From: Candidatus Baldrarchaeota archaeon
GTDB lineage: Archaea > Asgardarchaeota > Baldrarchaeia > Baldrarchaeales > DXJG01
Length of the DNA stretch: 50,031 nt
Direction of reading: 5' to 3'
Assembly: GCA_030587435.1 (NCBI GenBank)
Contig: JAUQZC010000020.1
Span: 1-50,031, forward strand
Shown: positions 1 through 6,399 of the stretch, one piece after another
Layout: each line of letters opens with the position of its first letter
Numbering within the stretch: position 1 is the first letter of the stretch
Made by a program: the position numbers and the translations under genes
The notes under the pieces: generated by a model
Database searches by the model: none
What the model was told of the DNA's origin: nothing
Seen by the model: the letters and a program-made list of their open reading frames with translations, nothing else

Positions 1-1
1 G

Positions 2-100
2 AAGCTGAACAAGATGGGAGCAAAAAGAGTCCCCTATAAGAGAGGATATTTCTGGAAATTAAAGAAGAAAATAGAAGTTGGAGAGGTAATAAAAATTTGA
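2..100 (+). CDS. C-terminal end of an upstream gene, possibly an MNT nucleotidyltransferase (partial)
   Basis: An open frame enters from the window edge and ends at TGA 98-100. It encodes about 32 residues rich in Lys, Tyr and Phe, ending in VGEVIKI. The stop overlaps the TTG start of the following HEPN gene, which implies translational coupling. Because HEPN genes of this kind are normally paired with a minimal nucleotidyltransferase, as in the second module at 2009-2823, a nucleotidyltransferase is the likeliest identity. No catalytic motif lies inside the window, so this rests on context only. Confidence 0.45.
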   Translation, partial: KLNKMGAKRVPYKRGYFWKLKKKIEVGEVIKI

Positions 101-567
101 TTAGCGACAAAGAAGCAGAAATAATGTTACAAAAAGCTAAGAGGGAATTAAGAACAGCTAAAAGGAATCTTGAAGACAAATTATATCCCGAAGCGGTGTT
201 TGATGCCCAAAGAGCAGCTGAAAAAGCCATAAAAGCTGCAATTAGAATAACAGGCCATGAATACGCAAAGGACCATGATCCATCAGGACTCTTTGGAAGA
301 ATAATGTTAAAAGAATTAAAAGATAAAATACCAGAAGATTTCCTTAAAGAAGTGCCAAGGCTCGGAAAGGCCATGAATAAACTTGCAAAACTACGTTTAT
401 TAGTTGAATATCCACTTGAAAGTGGCGGCGAAATCATACCGCCGTGGGAACAAGTAGATCGTCAAACGGCTGAAAAATCAGTTGAATCCGCTGAATCTAT
501 AATTCTCTGGGTTAAAAAATTCATTAAATGGTGGAAATCTGTCTCTAAAAACAAACATCAAAAGTAG
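97..567 (+). CDS. HEPN domain protein (HEPN-MNT module)
   Basis: This 156-residue protein is all-helical and carries the HEPN core near residues 38-60, with the pattern A-x-x-AAEKAIKAAI typical of the family. HEPN proteins paired with minimal nucleotidyltransferases (MNT) form toxin-antitoxin modules. In characterised cases the HEPN partner is an RNase and the MNT partner neutralises it by adding AMP. The TTG start overlaps the stop of the preceding gene by four bases, so the two are probably co-translated. The gene ends only four bases before a convergent methyltransferase gene. The C-terminal part from about residue 100 onwards (EYPLESGGEIIPPWEQ) looks like the usual HEPN tail. RNase activity is not demonstrable from sequence alone. 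Confidence 0.8.
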   Translation: MISDKEAEIMLQKAKRELRTAKRNLEDKLYPEAVFDAQRAAEKAIKAAIRITGHEYAKDHDPSGLFGRIMLKELKDKIPEDFLKEVPRLGKAMNKLAKLRLLVEYPLESGGEIIPPWEQVDRQTAEKSVESAESIILWVKKFIKWWKSVSKNKHQK

Positions 568-571
568 ATAG

Positions 572-1111
572 TTACTTCCTAACTTTTAAAATCATCCATT
601 CACCAAAATTCCTTAGAATAGGCTTAATTCCCAAGGCTTTTCTAATAAATCCAAAGAGAAGATCTGGTGTGTATAATTGTTCCTTTGGATGTGGCGCCAC
701 GGTAGTTTCCCGCGTCCAGTCAACTATGACTAAAATACCACCGGGCTTTAACACTCTATACATCTCCTTCAAACTTCTTACTGGATCTGAAAAATGATGA
801 AAAGACATAATAGAAGAGACTCTATCAAAAAAGTTATCTTTAAATGAAAGCTCTTCAACCCTAGCCTTTTTGAGAACAACTATCTTATCTAATTTCTCTT
901 CCTTTAACCTACTAAAAGCTTTTTCTAAAGCGTTTTCAGAAGGATCAATAGAATATACGCGTCCATTTGTACCTACAGCTTTTGCTAAGAGCGCTGCTGC
1001 AAAGCCAGAACCGGTACCTACATCTAAAACGACTTGCCCTTCTTTTATTTCACTAAAAGCCAAGAATTCTTTCTTAATTTCTTCTTCAAACGGTCCAAAC
1101 GTTTTAATCAT
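572..1111 (-). CDS. SAM-dependent methyltransferase, class I (UbiE-like)
   Basis: This 179-residue protein has a class I Rossmann methyltransferase fold. Motif I is VLDVGTGSGFAAALLA at about residues 28-43, followed by an acidic SIDPSE motif II. The stretch FDRVSSIMSFHHF and the following MYRVLKPGGILVIVDW match the UbiE/COQ5 Methyltransf_11 pattern. The substrate cannot be inferred. The start overlaps the end of the upstream methyltransferase gene by eight bases, so the two form an operon on the minus strand. The C-terminus is short after motif III, which suggests a small soluble enzyme that methylates a metabolite. Confidence 0.85.
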   Translation of the reverse strand: MIKTFGPFEEEIKKEFLAFSEIKEGQVVLDVGTGSGFAAALLAKAVGTNGRVYSIDPSENALEKAFSRLKEEKLDKIVVLKKARVEELSFKDNFFDRVSSIMSFHHFSDPVRSLKEMYRVLKPGGILVIVDWTRETTVAPHPKEQLYTPDLLFGFIRKALGIKPILRNFGEWMILKVRK

Positions 1112-1769
1112 CCCCGCGTACTATATGCGGATTATTAGGTATTTTAATAGCTTTCACGCAAACAAACCCTTTGCCACTAACATCGTCAGCAGGATCCTCA
1201 ATACGGTGCTTATCACGTGGACCATAGCTGAGTGTAGCCTTATAACCTGCCACCTTAAACATACATTCTTCTAACATTCTTTCTATTTCTTCTACGGTAT
1301 AAAAATGAGCGTGACGGTAAAAAATATTGCCTTGTTTCGCTTTTTCGATATAAAATTCTCCCCATAAAGAGTCTTTTGGGACAATGCAAGCTGCCAAAAA
1401 ACCGTGTTTTTTGAGAACCCTCCAAATCTCGTTGAGAGAAGCTTTTGGTTCATCTAAAAAACATAAGGTAACAATCATTATCACGTAGTTAAATATTTCA
1501 CTACGAAAAGGTAGGTTCTCACCTACAGCTCGAACAACATTTACCCCTCGGTCTTTAGCTATTCTTAACATACCTACTGCAGGATCAACACCAACCTTAA
1601 CACCAATCTCAACCGAAAAAATTCCAGTGCCAACTCCAACATCAAGCCCAACACCGCTAAGCCCCAAAGCTTTAACGGCTCTTAACTCGCACTCAAATAC
1701 CTCCCTATTTCTAACATACCAAGAATCGTACCTCCACGCATATTTATCAAAAACATAGCTTGAAGACAT
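1104..1769 (-). CDS. SAM-dependent methyltransferase, class I
   Basis: This 221-residue protein starts with FDKYAWRYDSWYVRNREVF, the typical N-terminal helix of UbiE-like methyltransferases. Motif I is GLDVGVGTGIFSVEIG at about residues 39-54, then VDPAVGML. The central segment IMIVTLCFLDEP and the WRVLKKHGFL loop complete the fold. It is the promoter-proximal gene of a two-methyltransferase operon with the gene at 572-1111. The two proteins are distinct homologues, not copies. The substrate is unknown. Having two small methyltransferases between two HEPN-MNT modules could be a coincidence of island structure. Confidence 0.85.
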   Translation of the reverse strand: MSSSYVFDKYAWRYDSWYVRNREVFECELRAVKALGLSGVGLDVGVGTGIFSVEIGVKVGVDPAVGMLRIAKDRGVNVVRAVGENLPFRSEIFNYVIMIVTLCFLDEPKASLNEIWRVLKKHGFLAACIVPKDSLWGEFYIEKAKQGNIFYRHAHFYTVEEIERMLEECMFKVAGYKATLSYGPRDKHRIEDPADDVSGKGFVCVKAIKIPNNPHIVRGDD

Positions 1770-2008
1770 TTACTACATTTGCCCCCTTACGTGAACATGC
1801 GTAGATAACAATACTTAGCCTGTTTCCTATGCTTGACATTATTTCGTCATTAAGATTTTACTAAAAAAGACACTTTAATGTTTTTATTCAGTTTTTCTTT
1901 ATAAATATCAAGTGAACTAGGGTTATAAGAAGTCTAGAAGAAAGATAAGTTAATGGTAAGAATTATTAAATTAGCTATTTGGATTACTTTTAGTGATTTG
2001 GTGATTGC

Positions 2009-2419
2009 ATGTCAAGGTGGGATATAGAAGCCGAAAGATGGTTTAAAGATGCTTTAGAAGATCTACACGTAGCAGAAGATTTACTTAAACTATCACATTA
2101 TGCTGCTTCATGTTTTCATTCGCAGCAAGCAGCTGAAAAAGCTTTAAAAGCTGCCCTATACAAGAAAGGCGTTGAAGCACGTGGACATTCAGTATACTCA
2201 CTTTTACTGAGAGTAGGTCAAGAATACGAAGAAGATATCGAATATTTGGAAGGCTATGCAAAGTTCCTTGATAAACATTACACTCCACCTAGATATCCTA
2301 ACTTACATCCAGGTATCGAGTTACCTGCGCACAAACTTTATGTTACGGAGGATGCAGAAAAATGTTTAGAAGCAGCAAGAACCGTGATGAATTTCGTGAA
2401 AAGATTATTGAAAAGTTAA
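2009..2419 (+). CDS. HEPN domain protein (toxin-like partner of MNT)
   Basis: This 136-residue protein opens with RWFKDALEDLHVAEDLL and carries the HEPN signature CFHSQQAAEKALKAAL at about residues 35-50. It continues with RGHSVYSLL near residue 60, a region where HEPN RNases place their Arg and His active-site residues. The downstream nucleotidyltransferase gene begins 58 bases before this one ends, giving a tightly coupled HEPN-then-MNT pair. A TATA-like CTTTATAAATATC about 100 bases upstream probably drives both. Gene order is opposite to the first module, where HEPN comes second. Confidence 0.85.
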   Translation: MSRWDIEAERWFKDALEDLHVAEDLLKLSHYAASCFHSQQAAEKALKAALYKKGVEARGHSVYSLLLRVGQEYEEDIEYLEGYAKFLDKHYTPPRYPNLHPGIELPAHKLYVTEDAEKCLEAARTVMNFVKRLLKS

Positions 2420-2823
2420 ATAACGAACTTTCAAAAATTAGAGAAATACTTGACAACTCTGGGAAGAAAGTTAGAATAATAGGTTTAACTGGAAGTTTTG
2501 CCCGTGGTGATTGGCATGTGGAAAGCGATATAGATATTATCATCGTTTGCGATAACGTTTCAGGCCCTCATTGGAAAAGATTGGATTTACCTACCATAGT
2601 TATCAATAATCACGTAGTGGAGTATCACATTTATTCTCCAGAAGAATTTGAAATCCTTTCAAAAGATGCCAGAATGATCGTATACGACTTATTTGCTGAC
2701 GGAATAATTCTCTACGCAGACAAAGAATATCTAAGTAAAGTAAAAAAAATCTTTGATCAAGCCGTAAAGGAAATGAATGTAATCAGAGAAGGCAAGTTCC
2801 TAATAAGAAACTTAAAGCAATAA
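2362..2823 (+). CDS. Minimal nucleotidyltransferase (MNT domain)
   Basis: This 153-residue protein has the polymerase-beta-like nucleotidyltransferase motif GSFARGDWHVESDIDIIIV at about residues 45-63. The G-S-x-x-R-G helix turn is followed by the two metal-binding aspartates of the SDID strand. A third acidic position is expected near VVEYHIYS. It is the expected antitoxin of the HEPN partner, probably acting by nucleotidylating it. The start lies inside the HEPN gene. GGAGG at 2347-2351, about ten bases before this ATG, supports the internal start. At 153 residues it is longer than the smallest MNT proteins and has a helical C-terminal extension. Confidence 0.87.
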   Translation: MFRSSKNRDEFREKIIEKLNNELSKIREILDNSGKKVRIIGLTGSFARGDWHVESDIDIIIVCDNVSGPHWKRLDLPTIVINNHVVEYHIYSPEEFEILSKDARMIVYDLFADGIILYADKEYLSKVKKIFDQAVKEMNVIREGKFLIRNLKQ

Positions 2824-2920
2824 GTATCAAGCCCAAATATACAAAACAACCTAAAAAGATATTAGGTTGAAACTTCAAGCCTTCTAAATAAAAATGAAAT
2901 CTTATGTTGCTGTTTGAAAT

Positions 2921-3286
2921 TTATTCTTTTTCTAGTTCCTTTAGACGTTTTTCGATTTCCTTTAGTTGCTGTGCTAGAAATTCCTTCTGCTCTTTTAGCA
3001 TCGCTATTTCATCTTCTTTGCTCATTGCTGGAAAGCCCATCGGCATCGGTGGCATCATTACACTCGGATAAGACTGTTGCTGCGGTTCGGAGGTTTTCGG
3101 AGTCTGTGTTTGTTGACCGAACTGTGGAAACATTTGAGGTAACATTCCACTTTGCATTAGCCATTGTGCCATTGGTGGAAGCCCTGTCGGAGATCTACCA
3201 AGCCAACCTGGGGAGTATCCAAATCTCAACCATCCTGGTAGTCCGGTGAGATAGTACATGTTTCTTCTTCTCCATCGCCAGCCCAT
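2921..3286 (-). CDS. DUF5320 family protein
   Basis: This 121-residue protein begins with an aromatic and arginine-rich segment (MGWRWRRRN, then Gly/Trp/Pro-rich sequence to about residue 55). It has a Gln/Pro/Met-rich linker and ends in a 35-residue charged coiled coil starting KEDEIAMLKEQKEF. This three-part layout matches DUF5320, a family often found beside NifX-like and Mrp-like genes in anaerobic archaea. No biochemical function is established for it. The same tail occurs in two proteins of the main operon at 4792 and 5342. The promoter carries TATA box, palindromic operator and GGAGGTGAT ribosome site in direct succession, so transcription is probably controlled by the neighbouring DtxR-type regulator. 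Confidence 0.75.
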   Translation of the reverse strand: MGWRWRRRNMYYLTGLPGWLRFGYSPGWLGRSPTGLPPMAQWLMQSGMLPQMFPQFGQQTQTPKTSEPQQQSYPSVMMPPMPMGFPAMSKEDEIAMLKEQKEFLAQQLKEIEKRLKELEKE

Positions 3287-3301
3287 CGTTTATCACCTCC
3301 A

Positions 3302-3321
3302 TTTTGTGTATATGCACAAAA
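3302..3321. promoter_or_regulatory. Palindromic operator upstream of the DUF5320 gene
   Basis: The 20-base sequence TTTTGTGTATATGCACAAAA is palindromic except for one pair. On the minus strand a TATA box (GTTTATAAG) lies just upstream, so the palindrome covers the expected transcription start. Closely similar sites occur at 3801-3822 and 4757-4776. Position and symmetry fit a dimeric winged-helix repressor, most simply the DtxR-type protein encoded next door. Confidence 0.75.
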
Positions 3322-3391
3322 TACTTATAAACATTTCCATAGTTAGCTTCCTAAATAGCTCAAAAACCATTTAAATTTAAACTTAGATCAT

Positions 3392-3787
3392 CTAAAATAA
3401 TACCTTCTCATATTGAGGCCTTTTCATTCTTGAAGAAATAAACTCCAACAATCTTTCAAGCACTTCATCCGTAACTACATGTTCAAGTTTACATGCCTCT
3501 TTTTCAGCCTCATCGTCACTTAAACCCAGGACTTCAGCCAGAAACACCTTAAAAATCAAGTTTCTTCTTAATACTTTTACCGCTTCATGAAAACCTTTAT
3601 CTGAAAGTTTAACCCCAATTCTAGGCTTATAAGTTACCAATCCCAATTCATTAAGTTTTTTAAACATTTGAGTTACCGATGGCGCCTTAATTCCAAGCTG
3701 TTTAGCTACTTCAACCGTACCAACGTACCTTTTGTCTCCTCCCAGTGTGAGAATAATCTTAATGTAGTCTTCAATACTTTTGTTCAT
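3392..3787 (-). CDS. DtxR/MntR-family metal-dependent transcriptional regulator
   Basis: This 131-residue protein has an N-terminal winged helix: SIEDYIKIILTL, then VAKQLGIKAPSVTQMFKKL as recognition helix-turn-helix at about residues 27-46. A dimerisation/metal domain follows with the signature EACKLEHVVTDEV at about residues 97-109. Cys99, Glu102 and His103 correspond to the primary-site ligands Cys102, Glu105 and His106 of DtxR, and Asp7 corresponds to MntR Asp8. The ancillary-site positions equivalent to DtxR His79, Glu83 and His98 are Asn, Lys and Glu, so that site appears lost. The SH3-like third domain is absent. A half-conserved copy of the operator palindrome lies in its own promoter, suggesting autoregulation. 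Iron or manganese is the likely effector. Confidence 0.85.
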   Translation of the reverse strand: MNKSIEDYIKIILTLGGDKRYVGTVEVAKQLGIKAPSVTQMFKKLNELGLVTYKPRIGVKLSDKGFHEAVKVLRRNLIFKVFLAEVLGLSDDEAEKEACKLEHVVTDEVLERLLEFISSRMKRPQYEKVLF

Positions 3788-3800
3788 AACTTCTCACCAA

Positions 3801-3822
3801 TAATGTAATTATGCACAAAATA
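3801..3822. promoter_or_regulatory. Operator-like site in the promoter of the DtxR-type regulator
   Basis: The right half ATGCACAAAATA is identical to the operator at 3302-3321 and the left half is degenerate. On the minus strand the TATA box CTTATAAATA directly precedes it, the same TATA-operator-start arrangement as the DUF5320 gene. This points to autoregulation by a weaker site. Confidence 0.6.
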
Positions 3823-3923
3823 TTTATAAGCTTGCCTATTCCTAAAATATCTGTGTATGTGTTTACATAGGTATTTCTGTCGACTTAAACCCAATTTAGC
3901 GAAAATTAAATTAAAATGGGCTA

Positions 3924-3943
3924 TAATGTGCATAAAGACATTA
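3924..3943. promoter_or_regulatory. Degenerate copy of the same operator before the metallo-beta-lactamase gene
   Basis: TAATGTGCATAAAGACATTA matches the operator at 4757-4776 at 16 of 20 positions and is itself an inverted repeat (TAATGT, 8-base spacer, ACATTA). It lies about 60 bases before the start codon at 4005. It may place this gene in the same regulon, but no clear TATA box frames it. Confidence 0.4.
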
Positions 3944-4004
3944 AAAGAACAAACACAATAAAATACTCCAGCAGTAGAATCTAAATTTTTAAGGAGGGGA
4001 TATC

Positions 4005-4709
4005 ATGAAAATAAAAATCTTAGTTGATAATAAAATTGCCCTAAATGGAACTATAGCAGCATGGGGCTTTTCAGCATATGTCGATAACGGAAAAACGAAG
4101 ATACTTGTAGATACAGGACCAAGTCTTAGAACACTAGAAAACAATGCCAAAGTTATTGGCGTAAATTTGGATGAAATCACGGCAATATTCATATCTCATC
4201 TGCATAGCGATCACTGCGGAGCATTAGAACCCCTTATAAACAACTATGAACTAGATGTACCAGTCTTCATTCCGTCTAGGCGGTACCGGGGTTGGAAACT
4301 TAAATTTGGAAAACTTGTCTACGTTAGCAAGCCCATGAAAATAATTGATGAAATGTACTCAACTGGACCGCTTGGGATGTGGCTCAGCGAACATTCATTC
4401 ATAGCTAAAATCGATAGTGATTCATCGATTCTTATAACTGGCTGTGCTCATCCAGGTATTGTAAAAATTCTTGAATATACCGTAAAAACGCTGAGATTCA
4501 ATATTTTAGCTGTGATTGGGGGTATGCATTTAATAGGTGTAGACCGCTTTAAGCTGGAAAAAATAGTAGAAAAAATAAATAGCTTTAAAGTCGAGCACAT
4601 TTGTCCCTGTCATTGCAGTGGTGACGATTTTCTAAAAGTTTTGTTAAACAGATTTTCCGGGAAAGTTCATCGTTGTGGATGTGGTGTAACTATTAATTTA
4701 GATGCTTAG
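4005..4709 (+). CDS. Metallo-beta-lactamase fold hydrolase (dihydropterin phosphate synthase-like)
   Basis: This 234-residue protein has the metal motif HLHSDHCGAL at about residues 65-74 after a VDTGPS strand. Further ligands follow in TGCAHPGIV (about 147-155) and the C-terminal CPCHCSG. This layout matches the archaeal subgroup annotated as 7,8-dihydropterin-6-methyl-4-(beta-D-ribofuranosyl)aminobenzene 5'-phosphate synthase, although the annotation covers many functions. A strong ribosome site AAGGAGGGG at 3991-3999 fixes the start. The gene lies between the DtxR-type regulator and the DUF5320/NifX operon, and a larger paralogue lies at 11910-12773. The protein is probably cytosolic and binds two metals. 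Confidence 0.82.
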   Translation: MKIKILVDNKIALNGTIAAWGFSAYVDNGKTKILVDTGPSLRTLENNAKVIGVNLDEITAIFISHLHSDHCGALEPLINNYELDVPVFIPSRRYRGWKLKFGKLVYVSKPMKIIDEMYSTGPLGMWLSEHSFIAKIDSDSSILITGCAHPGIVKILEYTVKTLRFNILAVIGGMHLIGVDRFKLEKIVEKINSFKVEHICPCHCSGDDFLKVLLNRFSGKVHRCGCGVTINLDA

Positions 4710-4756
4710 ATGCTCTATTTTTGACGATAAGTTTATATTGGTATATCAATGTATAT

Positions 4757-4776
4757 TATTGTGCATAAGCACAAAA
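4757..4776. promoter_or_regulatory. Palindromic operator of the DUF5320-NifX-MinD-Mrp operon
   Basis: TATTGTGCATAAGCACAAAA contains the inverted repeat TTGTGC/GCACAA and aligns with the operator at 3302-3321. A TATA-like TTTATATTG at 4732-4740 puts the expected start of transcription inside the palindrome. A bound repressor would therefore block the first gene of a seven-gene operon. Confidence 0.72.
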
Positions 4777-4791
4777 AGGATGGTGAACAAA

Positions 4792-5130
4792 ATGGCATGG
4801 TGGTGGGGTCGTGGCTTCGGTAGATTCTGGTACTGGTGGAATCCGTTTACAACAGCGTTAGCTAGCAGAGGATACTATTACATAGGCCCCTGCAGATGCG
4901 GATTCGGGCCACATGCCTTCTACATGACACCAACAGGGCAAATAGTACATGCATGGCAACTATACGGCTTCCCATATGCACCATACCCATGGACACCACT
5001 AGGATTCCCTGGTGTAGCTCCAATGAGACCTGAAGACGAACTGAGGATGCTAGAAGATCAAAGAAAGATGCTGGAAAAACAATTAGAAGAAATTAATAAA
5101 AGATTAAAAGAATTAAGAGGTGAGGGATAA
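4792..5130 (+). CDS. DUF5320 family protein, first gene of the operon
   Basis: This 112-residue protein starts MAWWWGRGFGRFWYWW. It has a Cys-x-Cys motif in GPCRCGFGPH at about residues 32-41, a Pro/aromatic middle, and a charged coiled-coil tail beginning RPEDELRMLEDQ. An upstream in-frame extension to 4702 exists, but the ATG at 4792 has GGTGA at 4782-4786 in front of it, and the palindromic operator lies within the longer version. The short start is therefore preferred. The tail closely resembles those of the proteins at 2921-3286 and 5342-5914. Its biochemical role is unknown. The family's recurrent neighbourhood suggests involvement with metal-cofactor or Fe-S proteins. Confidence 0.75.
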   Translation: MAWWWGRGFGRFWYWWNPFTTALASRGYYYIGPCRCGFGPHAFYMTPTGQIVHAWQLYGFPYAPYPWTPLGFPGVAPMRPEDELRMLEDQRKMLEKQLEEINKRLKELRGEG

Positions 5131-5321
5131 TGCCTTGGGGTTGGGGCGGGAGAGGATGGCGTGGCTGGGGACGCGGATGGGGTAGAGGCTGGTGCTGGTG
5201 GTTCTTCTTCTGGGGACCATGGAGCACAACATGGTGGTACCCATGGACATATTATACACCATATATGCGATGGACACCTTACTACCCCTATTACACCTAC
5301 CCGTACTACGGTTGGTGGTAA
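5130..5321 (+). CDS. Trp/Tyr/Gly-rich small protein of unknown function
   Basis: This 63-residue protein is extraordinarily aromatic: 16 Trp, 11 Tyr and 3 Phe, nearly half of all residues. It has no acidic residue at all. The N-terminal third consists of GRGW-like repeats and the C-terminal third of Tyr-Pro-rich sequence. The start codon overlaps the stop of the preceding DUF5320 gene (TAATG) and the next gene follows after a GGAGGG ribosome site, so it is embedded in the operon and likely translated. It resembles the aromatic N-terminus of DUF5320 proteins without their coiled-coil tail. It may be a partner, an aggregating scaffold or a membrane-interface peptide. No function is known. Confidence 0.65.
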   Translation: MPWGWGGRGWRGWGRGWGRGWCWWFFFWGPWSTTWWYPWTYYTPYMRWTPYYPYYTYPYYGWW

Positions 5322-5341
5322 ATAGACAAGGAGGGTAAAAA

Positions 5342-5914
5342 TTGACTAAAGAGAGAATAGTAGTTGCAACACAAGGACCAGGCGGACTAGACGACTACGT
5401 CTCACCAATATTTGGTAGATGCCCAACATACACCGTAGTTGACGTAGAAAATGGCAAAATCACAAGAGTAACTGTTCAACAAAATACGGCAATGGCATCT
5501 CCCATGGGAGCTGGTATTCAAGCAGCGCAAATCATAGCTAATTTAGGTGCAAACGTCGTCATAGCAGGGAATTTTGGTCCAAATGCCTTTGCGGCATTAA
5601 CATCTCTGGGAATTAAAGTGATGGCAGGAATTATGGGTGTAAAAGTTAGAGACGCCATTGAACAATATATTGCTGGAAAATTACAACCCATAGCAGCTCC
5701 AACCGCACCGATGCATATGGGACTAACACCGCCAATGGCAAGACCATCAGTTACACCAACTGCGCCAACCGCATCTGCGATTCCATTAAGACCTCAAATA
5801 TCAAAAGAAATGGAAATCCAAATGCTAGAAAACCAAAAGAAGCTAATTGAAGAACAATTGAAAGCCGTAGAAGAAAGAATAAAAGAGTTAAAAGCAAAGT
5901 TAGGAAAAGAATAG
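5342..5914 (+). CDS. NifX/NifB-type cofactor-binding domain protein with coiled-coil tail
   Basis: This 190-residue protein has a dinitrogenase iron-molybdenum cofactor-binding fold at residues 1-115: IVVATQGPGGLDDYVSPIFGRC, then VVIAGNFGPNAFAAL and a C-terminal GIKV..AGI strand. A Pro/Ala/Met linker follows. The last 35 residues are a coiled coil (KEMEIQMLENQKKLIEE) like the tails of the DUF5320 proteins here. Single-domain members bind Fe-S or Mo-Fe clusters in cofactor assembly, and many in non-diazotrophs have no known role. The TTG start is preceded by GGAGGG at 5331-5335. The shared tail suggests it forms mixed coiled coils with the DUF5320 proteins. Confidence 0.82.
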   Translation: MTKERIVVATQGPGGLDDYVSPIFGRCPTYTVVDVENGKITRVTVQQNTAMASPMGAGIQAAQIIANLGANVVIAGNFGPNAFAALTSLGIKVMAGIMGVKVRDAIEQYIAGKLQPIAAPTAPMHMGLTPPMARPSVTPTAPTASAIPLRPQISKEMEIQMLENQKKLIEEQLKAVEERIKELKAKLGKE

Positions 5915-5923
5915 GTGAAAAAT

Positions 5924-6373
5924 ATGGTACGAATAGTTGTATCTTCAGCACCACCAGGAGGACTTGATGCTGCAGTTGATTTTAGATTTGCCAGATGTGC
6001 CTTCTTCACGGTCATAGATGTTGACAATGGAAAAATTAGAGAAGTTAAAGCGGTCGCAAACACGGTAACCACTGTTCCACATGGAGCTGGTATTCAAGCA
6101 GTTCAACTAGTTTCAACACTGGGCGCAAACGTTGTAATTACAGGAAACGTCGGCCCTAATGCGTTCATGGCACTACAACAAATAGGAATCCAAGCCTTTT
6201 CATGCCCACCAGGAATAACAGTAAGAGATGCTGTACAAAAATACTTAGCCGGAGAACTACCTCCAATTACAGGGCCCACAGGGCCAGGACATATGGGTAT
6301 GGGTCCAGGAATGGGTCGTGGACGCGGAGCAGGCATGGGCAGGGGACGTTGGAGAGACACAGGTAGTTGGTGA
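5924..6373 (+). CDS. NifX/NifB-type cofactor-binding domain protein
   Basis: This 149-residue protein is a second cofactor-binding homologue: VRIVVSSAPPGGLDAAVDFRFARC at the start, VVITGNVGPNAFMAL in the middle, and a Gly/Met/Arg-rich tail (GHMGMGPGMGRGRG) in place of a coiled coil. An in-frame GTG lies nine bases earlier, but GGTGA at 5914-5918 favours the ATG used here. It follows its paralogue directly and precedes the MinD-like genes. In related clusters such proteins are thought to be carriers for Fe-S or Mo-Fe centres. No nitrogenase structural gene is visible, so a nitrogen-fixation role should not be assumed. Confidence 0.82.
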   Translation: MVRIVVSSAPPGGLDAAVDFRFARCAFFTVIDVDNGKIREVKAVANTVTTVPHGAGIQAVQLVSTLGANVVITGNVGPNAFMALQQIGIQAFSCPPGITVRDAVQKYLAGELPPITGPTGPGHMGMGPGMGRGRGAGMGRGRWRDTGSW

Positions 6374-6399
6374 ATTCACTAAGTTTAGGAGGAAAATCT

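Noticed and set aside
870..1274. Plus-strand open frame of 134 codons
   Set aside because: It is antisense to the two methyltransferases, has no family features and skewed composition.
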